Of a stretch of DNA of 20,973 nucleotides, positions 6,581 through 14,111 are shown in pieces; within the stretch, counting starts at the first letter, position 1; the number at the start of each line of letters is the position of its first letter. The stretch is from a virus, in the IMG/VR virus record IMGVR_UViG_3300020474_000158, positions 1-20,973 of that record; one strand, 5' to 3'. The notes beneath the pieces were generated by a model. The model was given only the letters and a program-made list of their open reading frames with translations, did no database searches and was not told where the DNA came from. Made by a program: the position numbers and the translations under genes.

Positions 6581-8146
6581 TTAAAAGTCTTCTTCGGCGT
6601 TGAATGCTTTAGTTTCATTGAATTTACAGGTATCTTTGTTGTATGTCAGTGAGCAGGCGATGCCAGTCTCCCCTGAATAGCGGTTCTTGATAATTCGCAC
6701 AGTCGTATCAGCGTGTTGAGATCCACTCTGCTGATCTCGTTCGAGTCCAATAACTGCGTCAGAAATTTGTGCAATGCTGTGACTTCCGCGCAGCTGTCCA
6801 AGTGAAACTTTTGCTCCATCTTCATGTCCTTTGTCACCTTGAGGTCTACGTAAATGTGAAACAAGAAATAGTGAAATACCTGTGCGCTCAACTAGTGATC
6901 GAAGACGAGTCATAGTTGTATCAATCATTCGTCGTTCGTCTCCGTCCAGTCCACTGAGGAGGATTGATAAGTGGTCGAGGAAGATGATCTTGCAGTCGAG
7001 ACCCGATGCCAAATACTCAATCCGATTATAGATAACATCAGGATCGTAGGAGCCGAAACCATCAAACAAATAGAGATTCCAATTAGCCAACGTCTTATCG
7101 AACGCAGTCGTAAGTTCTTCATGTGATGGTTCACCTAAATGAAAAGCTTTGCCACAGGCAACGCTCATTAATCCAAGGGCAGTCCGTCTATTTGATTCCT
7201 CCAAAGCCAGGTAACCGACTCGTTCTCCTTTCTGAAGTAAACGAGCCGCAATGTCCCGGCAGAATGAGGACTTTCCAATACCGCTGCCTGCAGTGATCGT
7301 GACAAGTTCTCCGTATCGGATTCCGTGAAGCAGTTCTTGTAAGCCGTCGAATGGGTATTCATGTATGCAAGGTGGTTGTGGTTCTACTACAAGTGAAAGT
7401 AATGATTTACCTTCTACGATTCCATCCGGCCGGAACGGTTGTGCATTCCAAATAGCCTCACGAACCGCCTGAAGGTTGTCGTCTTGACAAGCCTCTGAAG
7501 GGTCTTTGTAGCCCTTGAGATCAGCGATCTTAACTTTGCCAGGAGGAAGGACACTGGCTGCCTCTTGAGCTGCCTTACGGCCTGCCTCGTCGCCATCAAA
7601 GAAGAGGACGATGGTTTGCCAGTTCTGTAACCACTCCAAATTTTTTTGGATTGATTTTTTTGCTGCTGCTGCTCCATTTGGGAGGCTAACCATTTCCCAT
7701 GTTGGGAGGGCTTCCCGACACGTAGCAGCGTCAAGTTCACCTTCTGTGATAACGACTTGCTTACCTGCCTTCCGAAATAAATGCTGTCCAAAGAAGCACC
7801 CGTCAGTTTCCCCTTCATATTTAAACTGTTTATCCTTTGTTTTGGTTTTTATGCCAATAAGCGATCCAGTGTTGCTTCGATAATGGAAGCATAATTTGTC
7901 TCCGTCTTTGTGGATTCCGTATTCTTCACAGACTTTCTCGGAAATGCCTCGTTTAGAAAGTCGTCCGGGGAATCCTCGTGGTTCCATTCTGTGTACATAG
8001 GTGGTTTTGTGATTGTGAACATTGCCGTCTCCGCCTTTCCAGGTGTGACAGACAAAACAAAAGGTGTGCCCATCTGTATACAAACTATTGCCATCAGATG
8101 AGCCGCATTCTTCGCAAGGAATATGCCTTTCAAATTCGCTTGTCAT
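6581..8146 (-). CDS. Bifunctional DNA primase-helicase (T7 gp4-like)
   Basis: Product of 521 aa. An N-terminal zinc-binding primase domain carries C11-x2-C14 (PCEECGSSDGN) and C30-x2-C33 (HTFCFVC). TOPRIM motifs VITEGELDAAT (~residues 133-143) and LFFDGDEAGR follow. The RecA-like helicase has Walker A GSGIGKSS (~287-294), Walker B KIIFLDHLSIL, and LVSHLRRP plus LRGSHSIAQISD towards the C-terminus, ending acidic (NAEEDF) as in T7. It would unwind DNA and prime lagging-strand synthesis at the fork. I chose ATG 8146 because it overlaps the endonuclease stop as ATGA and leaves the zinc motif in the normal place; the frame extends to a TTG at 8155. Confidence 0.96.
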   Translation of the reverse strand: MTSEFERHIPCEECGSSDGNSLYTDGHTFCFVCHTWKGGDGNVHNHKTTYVHRMEPRGFPGRLSKRGISEKVCEEYGIHKDGDKLCFHYRSNTGSLIGIKTKTKDKQFKYEGETDGCFFGQHLFRKAGKQVVITEGELDAATCREALPTWEMVSLPNGAAAAKKSIQKNLEWLQNWQTIVLFFDGDEAGRKAAQEAASVLPPGKVKIADLKGYKDPSEACQDDNLQAVREAIWNAQPFRPDGIVEGKSLLSLVVEPQPPCIHEYPFDGLQELLHGIRYGELVTITAGSGIGKSSFCRDIAARLLQKGERVGYLALEESNRRTALGLMSVACGKAFHLGEPSHEELTTAFDKTLANWNLYLFDGFGSYDPDVIYNRIEYLASGLDCKIIFLDHLSILLSGLDGDERRMIDTTMTRLRSLVERTGISLFLVSHLRRPQGDKGHEDGAKVSLGQLRGSHSIAQISDAVIGLERDQQSGSQHADTTVRIIKNRYSGETGIACSLTYNKDTCKFNETKAFNAEEDF

Positions 8147-8496
8147 ACAAGCCAATCAATGGGGATGTTTGTCCAAGTTGTCCAAGGGATGCCAAGTTTT
8201 TCGCAGTACTTGGCGTACGTTGTTTTTGATTTTTTAGAAATAGTGTTAAAGGGTGCCTGGAAAACCATGCGAAGGTCAATGTCAGGATTTTGTTGTTTGA
8301 CTGACTTGACCTTGCGCCGGTCAGCACTATCCCAGTAACCCTTACATTCCAGCCAGACCCCGTTCGGAAGAACGAAGTCCGGCGTATAGGAATGATGGAT
8401 TACATATGGGACTTTTGTGCTTTCATATTCATACTTGACACCCAGGTCTACGAGAAGGTCAGCAACCTTCTCCTCTAGACCCGATCTGAATGCCAT
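8143..8496 (-). CDS. T7 gp3-like endonuclease I (Holliday junction resolvase)
   Basis: Product of 117 aa matching T7 endonuclease I: FRSGLEEKVADLL (E8), YTPDFVLPNGVWLECKG (D40, E50, K52), corresponding to catalytic E20, D55, E65 and K67 of T7. It resolves branched DNA and helps break down host chromosomes to feed phage synthesis. Compared with T7 gp3 (149 aa), about 12 N-terminal residues and the basic C-terminal tail are absent. Its start lies inside the preceding 48-aa gene by 38 bases and its stop overlaps the primase-helicase start (ATGA). Confidence 0.95.
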   Translation of the reverse strand: MAFRSGLEEKVADLLVDLGVKYEYESTKVPYVIHHSYTPDFVLPNGVWLECKGYWDSADRRKVKSVKQQNPDIDLRMVFQAPFNTISKKSKTTYAKYCEKLGIPWTTWTNIPIDWLV

Positions 8497-8605
8497 TGAG
8501 ATTACGGTTTTGTTTGATGTAAGAAACGCCGCGATACTTCAGAACTTGCTCCATTTGAGCAGCTTTTTGTTCACGAACACGTTGACGAAGTTCAACTTGA
8601 GACAT
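8459..8605 (-). CDS. Small protein, 48 aa, with a YRGVSY motif (DUF4278-like)
   Basis: ATG 8605 to TGA 8459; begins MSQVELRQRVREQKAAQMEQ and is followed by VLKYRGVSYIKQN. The (L/V)xYRGVSY motif resembles the small DUF4278 family common in cyanobacteria and cyanophages. The N-terminal half is a charged helix. A clear GGAG lies about 10 bases upstream of the ATG, one of the better Shine-Dalgarno matches in the window. The last ~12 residues overlap the endonuclease gene and look like low-constraint sequence. Function unknown. Confidence 0.7.
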   Translation of the reverse strand: MSQVELRQRVREQKAAQMEQVLKYRGVSYIKQNRNLNGIQIGSRGEGC

Positions 8606-8648
8606 GATAGTTCTCCAAAGTACCTACCCCCCGTTCCATGGATAGGCG

Positions 8649-8813
8649 TCATGCGTCCAATGTTGATTCAAGTACCATTTTGGTGAATTGCGTTTCTAAG
8701 AATTCAATATCAAGTTGCTCTTGTGGATGACCACCAGCCCATTGTTTTCTATATTGTCTTAGTGCATCTCGTATAATACGAGCACCATTATCATCTACTT
8801 GAATGTCAAACAT
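8649..8813 (-). CDS. Conserved-looking small protein, 54 aa
   Basis: ATG 8813 to TGA 8649; begins MFDIQVDDNGARIIRDALRQ and continues with YRKQWAGGHPQEQ and LETQFTKMVLES. The pattern, an acidic strand followed by two amphipathic helices separated by a Gly/Pro turn, resembles short proteins frequent in cyanophage genomes, though I cannot name a family. It lies 18 bases downstream of the psbA stop and 43 bases before the 48-aa gene. No Shine-Dalgarno is obvious. Function unknown. Confidence 0.7.
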   Translation of the reverse strand: MFDIQVDDNGARIIRDALRQYRKQWAGGHPQEQLDIEFLETQFTKMVLESTLDA

Positions 8814-8831
8814 AGGATGAACGTACGTTTC

Positions 8832-9884
8832 TTAACCGATCGCTGGTGCTTTATGTGTAGCTAGATCCAACGGAAAGTTGTGTGCATTGCGCTCATGCAT
8901 TACCTCAAATCCAAGATTTGAACGATTGAGGATGTCAGCCCAAGTGTTAACAACTTGGCCTTGCTGAGCGATAATGGATTGATTAAAGTTGAAGCCGTTC
9001 AGGTTGAACGCCATTGTAGATACGCCCAGAGCAGCAAACCAGATGCCGACAACAGGCCAGGCAGCCAGGAAGAAGTGAAGGCTACGGCTGTTGTTGAAGG
9101 AGGCGTATTGGAAGATCAGGCGACCGAAGTAACCGTGGGCAGCCACGATGTTGTAGGTCTCTTCCTCTTGGCCGAACTTGTAGCCGTAGTTCTGGGACTC
9201 GCTCTCGGTGGTTTCACGCACCAGGGAAGAAGTCACCAGGGAGCCGTGCATGGCGGAGAACAGGCTGCCGCCGAAAACACCTGCGACGCCCAGCATGTGG
9301 AAGGGGTGCATCAGGATGTTATGTTCCGCCTGAAAAACAAGCATGTAATTAAAAGTACCGGAAATGCCAAGAGGCATACCGTCAGAAAAGCTGCCCTGTC
9401 CAAAAGGATAAACAAGGAAGACAGCGGTCGCCGCAGCGACAGGTGCAGAGTAGGCAACAAAGATCCAGGGCCTCATCCCTAGTCGATAGCTAAGTTCCCA
9501 TTCTCGTCCCATGTAAGCAAAGACGCCAATGAGAAAGTGGAAGACGACGAGTTGATACGGTCCCCCGTTATACAACCATTCGTCAAGTGTATTAGCTTCC
9601 CAAATTGGGTAGAAGTGTAGTCCGATGGCATTGCTGCTCGGAACGACGGCTCCCGATATGATGTTGTTTCCATACAGGAGGGAGCCTGCGACTGGTTCTC
9701 TGATTCCATCAATATCTACGGGTGGTGCTGCTACGAAAGCAGTGATAAAGCAAATAGTTGCAGCCAGCAGGCAAGGGATCATCAGGATTCCAAACCAGCC
9801 AACATAAAGTCGATTATTAGTAGAGGTTACCCAGGAGCAAAACTCATCCCAGGTAGACCTCTGTTGTTGAAGTACAGCGGTCAT
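8832..9884 (-). CDS. psbA: Photosystem II reaction-centre protein D1
   Basis: Product of 350 aa, unmistakable D1: five hydrophobic spans, QB/plastoquinone and Mn-cluster segments ([49 protein letters not shown]). It would replace the fast-turning-over host D1 so that photosystem II keeps supplying energy during infection. The C-terminal extension removed by CtpA is short: after DLA only THKAPAIG, eight residues against about 16 in usual cyanobacterial D1. The N-terminus is also a few residues shorter than common. GC content jumps in the middle of the gene (about 55-67% at 9001-9300 against 42-47% on both sides), suggesting recombination. Unusually, the gene sits between ssb and the endonuclease gene. 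Confidence 0.98.
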   Translation of the reverse strand: MTAVLQQQRSTWDEFCSWVTSTNNRLYVGWFGILMIPCLLAATICFITAFVAAPPVDIDGIREPVAGSLLYGNNIISGAVVPSSNAIGLHFYPIWEANTLDEWLYNGGPYQLVVFHFLIGVFAYMGREWELSYRLGMRPWIFVAYSAPVAAATAVFLVYPFGQGSFSDGMPLGISGTFNYMLVFQAEHNILMHPFHMLGVAGVFGGSLFSAMHGSLVTSSLVRETTESESQNYGYKFGQEEETYNIVAAHGYFGRLIFQYASFNNSRSLHFFLAAWPVVGIWFAALGVSTMAFNLNGFNFNQSIIAQQGQVVNTWADILNRSNLGFEVMHERNAHNFPLDLATHKAPAIG

Positions 9885-9936
9885 TAAAAGTGCGGGGTTG
9901 TTGTTGTAAAGGGTATGTATTTGAGCACTTTAATGA

Positions 9937-9969
9937 AGCCCTCCCAAGGCTCACGTCCAGTGGAGGGCT
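9937..9969 (-). terminator. Stem-loop between the beta-barrel-like gene and psbA
   Basis: A perfect 8-bp stem (AGCCCTCC / GGAGGGCT) with a 17-base loop lies just downstream of the 117-aa gene and 53 bases before psbA. On the minus strand the tail is only moderately T-rich (TTCATTAAAG), so it may be a weak terminator, a processing site or an mRNA-stabilising element separating hli/small-gene transcripts from psbA. No convincing psbA promoter could be named in 9885-9936. Confidence 0.5.
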
Positions 9970-9976
9970 GTATTAA

Positions 9977-10330
9977 TCAGAAGCTGTATGTCACACCAGC
10001 CTTGGTTCCGTAAGAATTGGTATCTTCAAAACTTGCGGAGAGTTCACCATACATTTTAAGTTTCTCAGTTGGTTTAATACTGAAGCCAACCTTGCCAGCA
10101 GGCACAGTATCAGTTTCACCACCATCAAGGGTAGTCATACTAGGACCACCTTCAATGAAATAGCTAACATTACCGACTTTATTCTCATATCCTAGGAAGA
10201 AATCAGTGGCAGTTTTAGAGTAATCGGAACCAGTGAACTTTGATTGTGTCTCAACGTTCACGTATGGGCCAGCAATTGCGGCACCATGTGCACAACCAAG
10301 CAGGAGACCTGCAGCAACAATAGATTTCAT
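9977..10330 (-). CDS. Secreted, outer-membrane-barrel-like small protein
   Basis: Product of 117 aa. Residues 1-20 form a signal peptide (MKSIVAAGLLLGCAHGAAIA) with a plausible AIA/G cleavage site. The mature ~97 residues alternate polar and aromatic residues in beta-strand fashion (GPYVNVETQ, TDFFLGYENKVGNVSYFIEG, KLKMYGELSASFED) and end GVTYSF; a C-terminal Phe is typical of outer-membrane beta-strands. The barrel would be very small unless it oligomerises. Similar short proteins occur, as far as I recall, in other cyanophages. It may act in the host periplasm or outer membrane during infection or lysis; that is inference. It follows the 49-aa gene by 10 bases. Confidence 0.8.
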   Translation of the reverse strand: MKSIVAAGLLLGCAHGAAIAGPYVNVETQSKFTGSDYSKTATDFFLGYENKVGNVSYFIEGGPSMTTLDGGETDTVPAGKVGFSIKPTEKLKMYGELSASFEDTNSYGTKAGVTYSF

Positions 10331-10340
10331 GTGTGTGTAA

Positions 10341-10490
10341 TTACTTTTTCTTAGCAGTTTTTGCGGAGCGTTTGAAGTTAGCAGAAGTGGGTGCTCCTTT
10401 AGACCCAGGCTTCCTCATTTTTTCACCACTACCAGCAGCAATACGTTTGCGCTTGGCGTGGATGTTTGCGTAGAGACCTTGCTTAGCCAT
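10341..10490 (-). CDS. Very basic small protein, 49 aa
   Basis: ATG 10490 to TAA 10341; begins MAKQGLYANIHAKRKRIAAG and ends in AKTAKKK. About a third of the residues are Lys or Arg, with no acidic residue except one Glu. The motif GLYANIHAKRKRIAAGSGEK is one I associate with short cyanophage proteins of unknown role. The ATG follows the upstream stop directly (TAAATG), pointing to translational coupling. Probably nucleic-acid or ribosome associated, but that is only inferred from charge. Confidence 0.8.
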   Translation of the reverse strand: MAKQGLYANIHAKRKRIAAGSGEKMRKPGSKGAPTSANFKRSAKTAKKK

Positions 10491-10730
10491 TTAACATTTC
10501 CATTTGCGAAGGGCTAGTGCTTTACGTGTGGGTCTGCCTTTGGAATCCTTCATTGGACCTTTGACACCACCCATACGTGCACAGAAAGACTTTTTACGTT
10601 TACCGCCACCAGGCTGTGGAGCCTTAAGGTTAGATCCGGTTTCACGATTGTATTTTTCTCGGCCAGCTTTTGTCAGTCCGCCAGTTCGGGACTTGTGCTT
10701 ACCGATCTTTAGACTGACATTCTTTGCCAT
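10491..10730 (-). CDS. Basic protein with a DUF6321-like pattern, 79 aa
   Basis: Begins MAKNVSLKIGKHKSRTGGLT. Characteristic pieces are GGLTKAGREKYNRETGSNLK, then GGGKRKKSFCARMGGVKGP and the ending ALALRKWKC; this matches my memory of DUF6321, a small basic phage family. Two conserved-looking Cys (in SFCARM and at the very C-terminus) could bind metal or form a disulfide, but this is not established. The ATG overlaps the upstream 23-aa stop as TAATG. The strong basic charge suggests DNA or RNA binding. Confidence 0.8.
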   Translation of the reverse strand: MAKNVSLKIGKHKSRTGGLTKAGREKYNRETGSNLKAPQPGGGKRKKSFCARMGGVKGPMKDSKGRPTRKALALRKWKC

Positions 10731-10801
10731 TACTTTTTCTTAGTACCTTTTTTAGGCGGACGGCCTTTCTTAGTGCCGTATGTTCCTGGTCCTTGTGGCA
10801 T
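10730..10801 (-). CDS. Micro-protein, 23 aa, GRPPKK type
   Basis: ATG 10801 to TAA; MPQGPGTYGTKKGRPPKKGT followed by KKK. Both ends interlock with neighbours as TAATG (hli stop/its start, and its stop/start of the 79-aa gene), which is strong positional evidence that it is translated. The GRPPKK core resembles an AT-hook (GRP) and occurs in short phage peptides I have seen in cyanophages and other phages. Possible minor-groove DNA binding is inference only. Confidence 0.65.
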   Translation of the reverse strand: MPQGPGTYGTKKGRPPKKGTKKK

Positions 10802-10992
10802 TACCAAACTCCTGGGATAATTTGTCCAGTCAAGGCGTACGCACCAAGCGCAGCGATGACGCCCATCATTGCCAGGCGTCCATTCAGGCGTTCAGCCTTT
10901 TCGTTGTGTGTTTCTGTTACGTCCATAATTTCCATAGGTGGTTCTTTGGCATAGACATTTGTGCGTCCGCCATCTTCAATAACTGTTGTCAT
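10801..10992 (-). CDS. hli: High-light-inducible protein (HLIP)
   Basis: Product of 63 aa. A soluble N-terminal ~30 residues precede a single membrane helix with the Hli/chlorophyll-binding signature EKAERLNGRLAMMGVIAALG, ending ALTGQIIPGVW. In the host thylakoid such proteins bind chlorophyll and carotenoid and protect or help assemble photosystem II, complementing the phage D1 encoded ~0.9 kb downstream. The gene follows ssb by 40 bases and overlaps the next micro-gene. It is a typical cyanophage host-derived gene. Confidence 0.93.
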   Translation of the reverse strand: MTTVIEDGGRTNVYAKEPPMEIMDVTETHNEKAERLNGRLAMMGVIAALGAYALTGQIIPGVW

Positions 10993-11032
10993 CAGGGACT
11001 ATCCAGTGTGTGTATAGGTCGTCGTAACACTT

Positions 11033-11599
11033 TCAGAAGTCGTCTTCTACCTCTTCAGGTGTAGGTGTGACATTTGGATCGTTTGTTTTGAATCCTTGTG
11101 TCTTACCAAACAGGTCAGCAACAGCTTCAGGTGCCATGTCACCGGTATCAACACCGGCTTGACCATTACAGGAGACAACCTGAATACCAACTAGCTTCAG
11201 TGATGTGCCATAAGTAACATTATCATTAAGAATATATGGCTTCTGATAAAAAGCAATCTTGACCTGACTACCAGAGTAAAGAGGTAGACGTACATCAGTG
11301 ATTGCTGTACCTTCAGTGTCAACAATAGGAGGCTTTGCCTCTTCATTCCAGCTAAACTTAACGGTGTACTTACCGTCAGATACCTCTTCCCAAGGTTCGG
11401 GTTTAAGAGATGAGCGTTTCGGATTCTTCAGTTTCGATTCAGCCCACTTCAAAGTGGTGGTTCGGTCGTCTTCAAGCTTGTCGATCATTTCTTGATTAAC
11501 AATGGCTTTCAATGAATAGCCAAACTTAGACGGTTGCAGTACTGCCTGGTATCCCTCAAGGACAACAGGATCAGGAGTAACAAATGTGGTTCTTGCCAT
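11033..11599 (-). CDS. ssb: Single-stranded DNA-binding protein, T7 gp2.5-like
   Basis: Product of 188 aa starting MARTTFVTPDPVVLEGYQAV, with an OB-fold-like centre (YTVKFSWNEEAKPPIVDTEG, RLPLYSGSQVKIAFYQKPYI, GTSLKLVGIQVV) and a strongly acidic tail ending EEVEDDF, the protein-interaction tail of gp2.5-type SSBs with a terminal Phe. It coats single-stranded DNA at the fork and contacts polymerase and helicase. I chose ATG 11599 because it interlocks with the RNA polymerase stop as TAATG; an upstream TTG at 11605 adds two residues. Confidence 0.9.
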   Translation of the reverse strand: MARTTFVTPDPVVLEGYQAVLQPSKFGYSLKAIVNQEMIDKLEDDRTTTLKWAESKLKNPKRSSLKPEPWEEVSDGKYTVKFSWNEEAKPPIVDTEGTAITDVRLPLYSGSQVKIAFYQKPYILNDNVTYGTSLKLVGIQVVSCNGQAGVDTGDMAPEAVADLFGKTQGFKTNDPNVTPTPEEVEDDF

Positions 11600-14004
11600 T
11601 AACAAAAAAAATATGTAGATTCAATTACTGACTCAGGTTTTAACGTGTCAATAATCGGTGGTTCAGATTCAGCGCCAATCTGTTGCGCCCAATCTGTTAG
11701 GTAGTCATGTTGCGCAAATAAGTACATGTATGTTTCACGAACGATCTGTGAAAGCATAGACATGTCAGTAGCACGACAAAGTACCGAGTCGTGTATGAGG
11801 GATATCGGAGCGTTAAAGCGTGTTGCAGATAAGTGGAGTAAAGATGCATCAAGTGAATGGATAAGGTTGGGCGCTGTTGCATTTTTGTGATGGTTTTTAT
11901 CAACTTCATTAGTGTTGCCATCAGCCACCTTGATTTGACAACGTCCTAACAATTGAAGCTCTACCATCTTTACGTCTTTCTTCATTAGTTTTTGTGTTAC
12001 CACAAAGCCTGAAGGTGTGACCCATTGCAGTTCACTAGCTCCACGATCAATTGCCGCGGCCACCTCAGATTCAATCCACTTCATGACCTTCATTGGACCA
12101 GGAACGATGACGTTCATGGCATCACGTACAGCCTTGACAGTGGCTGTCAGATCTTCGGAAGTAAAAGTAACAGCTTTGTCTCTCAAATCACTTTCGACAG
12201 CGTACCTATCAGTATCTTCTTTGACATATTCTAATTTCTTAGAAAGTAAAGCTTCTTTGATATAAGATCGGTTGCTGAAAGGTTTAGCATTGTAAGGCAC
12301 AGTCATGACCGTTCTTTTGGTCGTTTTTCTGTCCATGTACGGTTGTAAATGAACAGGTACGTGAGGTTTAGCTTCGTCAGCTATTACTTTGTATGCGTCT
12401 TGTGGTCTATCACTTGGAAGAACATTAACTAATTTGGCTGTACTTGCATCTCTTGCCAATCCGGCAAGAATTTGTAACCCACTGCATGTAGCATCAACTG
12501 CAACAGGCAAGTTAGTGTAATTGCGATCACACTCGATGACACAATGATAGTATTCATCGCAGGCAGCAAGGAAAGTCCAAGGGTCTTCTGCTCCTTCCCA
12601 TTCGGATAAGTTACCGACCGGGTCTTTTGCAATACGTTCAATTAGATTTCTATTTTCAAGTGTCCATGTCATACGTTCAGGCATTGTTGCCTTATCAAGT
12701 CCGTATGTGGTTGCACACTGAAATGCGAGCCAGTGCTCCGCTTCAGGTGTCATGAACGCGTGATTGTGAAACTTAAGTAGTGATTTACCAAAGTCTGTAT
12801 CTTGTGGTGTCAAGAATGCTGGGATTGGATAAGCTCTTCCTCTGTAATCCAGACTCCAAGGCAAGAAAAATTTCTCTACATCCTTGAATCTTTCCACCGC
12901 ATTCATTGTCATCCGTGTACGACATGACTTTTTGAATGCTTGTTTGTTGATGTTGCAAACCTCTGTAGCTCGTCGCCTGTAATCGTGACGTGCTTCCGCA
13001 TTATCAGCGATGTCAGGTGGCTTAGGTGGTAGAGGTAGCTCAACAATCGGTATGAATTTTCCGACTTGTATTTGACGTTCTTGGAGTGTCTTTGCGACAC
13101 CCACGATGAACGGGTTCAGGGTGTAAGCAACCTTTTGAATTCGGTTAAGGAAATCAACGGGTTGTTCTCCCTGTATACGGTAGGGGTTTCCTCTGCGGAC
13201 CATGTCGTAGCCTCGCATCACCTCATTGAGGATGTATCCGCCGTGATTTCCGTCAGGTGTCCAATCGTTTGGCTCGATCAGCATCGGCCACGCCAACGGG
13301 CTAAACAGCTCCGCTTGCGCCATGATGTCGTCCTTGACGGATAAGAACTCAGGCGTTGGGCTTACTTCAAGGATTGTCTTACGTCCTTGTCTACGGGTGG
13401 TCTTCATGAAGTAGTTGCTGACTTCACAAATGCAGTCGAGCAACCAGCCACCAAGCTTGACTCTGTTGGTTCTTCCCCACTTATCCCAGGTGTCAACGTT
13501 ATAACGTTTCATCAACGTTTTGATGACTGTTACTTTTTGTGTCGTACCAATTGAGCGATGAAAGTAATTCTCTTTTAAAACGTTGAGAAGCCCAGGAACG
13601 TTGCGTTCGTAATGACGCATCATGCACTCATTTTCGACAGCTGTGCCTATTGCATCAGTAATATTTGTGATTGTTGATTGACCTGGCTTGATGCTAAATA
13701 CCTTGTCAAAGGTAACTTTTAAAGCAATAGCTGCAGCTGCTTCAGCTTCGAGATCTTGGAGAAAACGGATGATCTCAGCAAACGCAACTCCTGCACTTCC
13801 TTGCCTTACCCGATTTGCAGTGCCAGTAATACGATTAACAATATCAGGGAGGAGCTGCTCAATAGAAACAACCCCGTATACTGAAGCGGATGCATAACTT
13901 TTCTCCTCAAGTTTGTGAGTGTTGTCTCTTAAGTCTTTGAGTCCTTGTCTGATTTGTTCTCGTTCAAGGGCTATTTGTTCGTCAATCTGTCCTGGTGTTG
14001 GCAA
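11599..14004 (-). CDS. T7-like single-subunit DNA-dependent RNA polymerase
   Basis: Product of 801 aa (T7 gp1 is 883). Palm motifs are complete: motif A AVDATCSGLQILAG (D504), motif B TKRTVMTVPYNAKPF (K563, Y571) and motif C LIHDSVL (D739). Also present are LPWSLDYRGRAYPI (~381-394), a specificity-loop-like WVTPSGFVVTQKL (~661-673) and HHKNATAPNLIHSLDAS. It transcribes the middle and late phage genes. The start appears to be TTG at 14004: an in-frame TAA lies 15 bases upstream and no ATG occurs before MTM... deep inside, while GGA lies a few bases before the TTG. The C-terminus YFFC differs from the FAFA of T7. It contains one copy of the 26-bp repeat at codons ~271-280. Confidence 0.96.
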   Translation of the reverse strand: MPTPGQIDEQIALEREQIRQGLKDLRDNTHKLEEKSYASASVYGVVSIEQLLPDIVNRITGTANRVRQGSAGVAFAEIIRFLQDLEAEAAAAIALKVTFDKVFSIKPGQSTITNITDAIGTAVENECMMRHYERNVPGLLNVLKENYFHRSIGTTQKVTVIKTLMKRYNVDTWDKWGRTNRVKLGGWLLDCICEVSNYFMKTTRRQGRKTILEVSPTPEFLSVKDDIMAQAELFSPLAWPMLIEPNDWTPDGNHGGYILNEVMRGYDMVRRGNPYRIQGEQPVDFLNRIQKVAYTLNPFIVGVAKTLQERQIQVGKFIPIVELPLPPKPPDIADNAEARHDYRRRATEVCNINKQAFKKSCRTRMTMNAVERFKDVEKFFLPWSLDYRGRAYPIPAFLTPQDTDFGKSLLKFHNHAFMTPEAEHWLAFQCATTYGLDKATMPERMTWTLENRNLIERIAKDPVGNLSEWEGAEDPWTFLAACDEYYHCVIECDRNYTNLPVAVDATCSGLQILAGLARDASTAKLVNVLPSDRPQDAYKVIADEAKPHVPVHLQPYMDRKTTKRTVMTVPYNAKPFSNRSYIKEALLSKKLEYVKEDTDRYAVESDLRDKAVTFTSEDLTATVKAVRDAMNVIVPGPMKVMKWIESEVAAAIDRGASELQWVTPSGFVVTQKLMKKDVKMVELQLLGRCQIKVADGNTNEVDKNHHKNATAPNLIHSLDASLLHLSATRFNAPISLIHDSVLCRATDMSMLSQIVRETYMYLFAQHDYLTDWAQQIGAESEPPIIDTLKPESVIESTYFFC
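13165..13190 (-). promoter_or_regulatory. 26-bp exact repeat, copy 1: candidate phage RNA polymerase promoter inside the polymerase gene
   Basis: On the minus strand the repeat ends in CGTATACAGGGAGAA. Its last half resembles the initiation end of the T7 promoter (CACTATAGGGAGA), with GGGAGA at the expected start point. An identical 26-mer lies at 19334-19359. Here it also encodes part of the RNA polymerase (GNPYRIQGE). A promoter here would add transcripts towards ssb and the replication genes. The function is inferred; the identity is seen. Confidence 0.5.
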
Positions 14005-14066
14005 TGAGATTCCGCGTTAGTACCGGTGATTACACTGTTGACCAAGTGCAACCGTGATTGTGAAAG

Positions 14067-14094
14067 AAAGGTCAGGGCGCGGACCCCGACCTTT
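14067..14094 (-). terminator. Stem-loop in the RNA polymerase leader
   Basis: Stem AAAGGTC/GACCTTT continues, after one A-C mismatch, into GGG/CCC with a 6-base loop, between the attP-like site and the polymerase gene. On the minus strand the tail is CTTTC-type, following a stem that itself ends in TTT, giving TTTCTTTC. It could be an intrinsic terminator or attenuator between the integrase region and the RNA polymerase, or an RNase III-type processing site as found around T7 early genes. Confidence 0.5.
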
Positions 14095-14111
14095 GCACAT
14101 GTGAAACTTAG

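Noticed and set aside
8955-9482. Plus-strand ORF of 175 aa opposite psbA
   Set aside because: It is the antisense reading of a strongly conserved D1 gene with high-GC third positions, which leaves the opposite frame open by chance.
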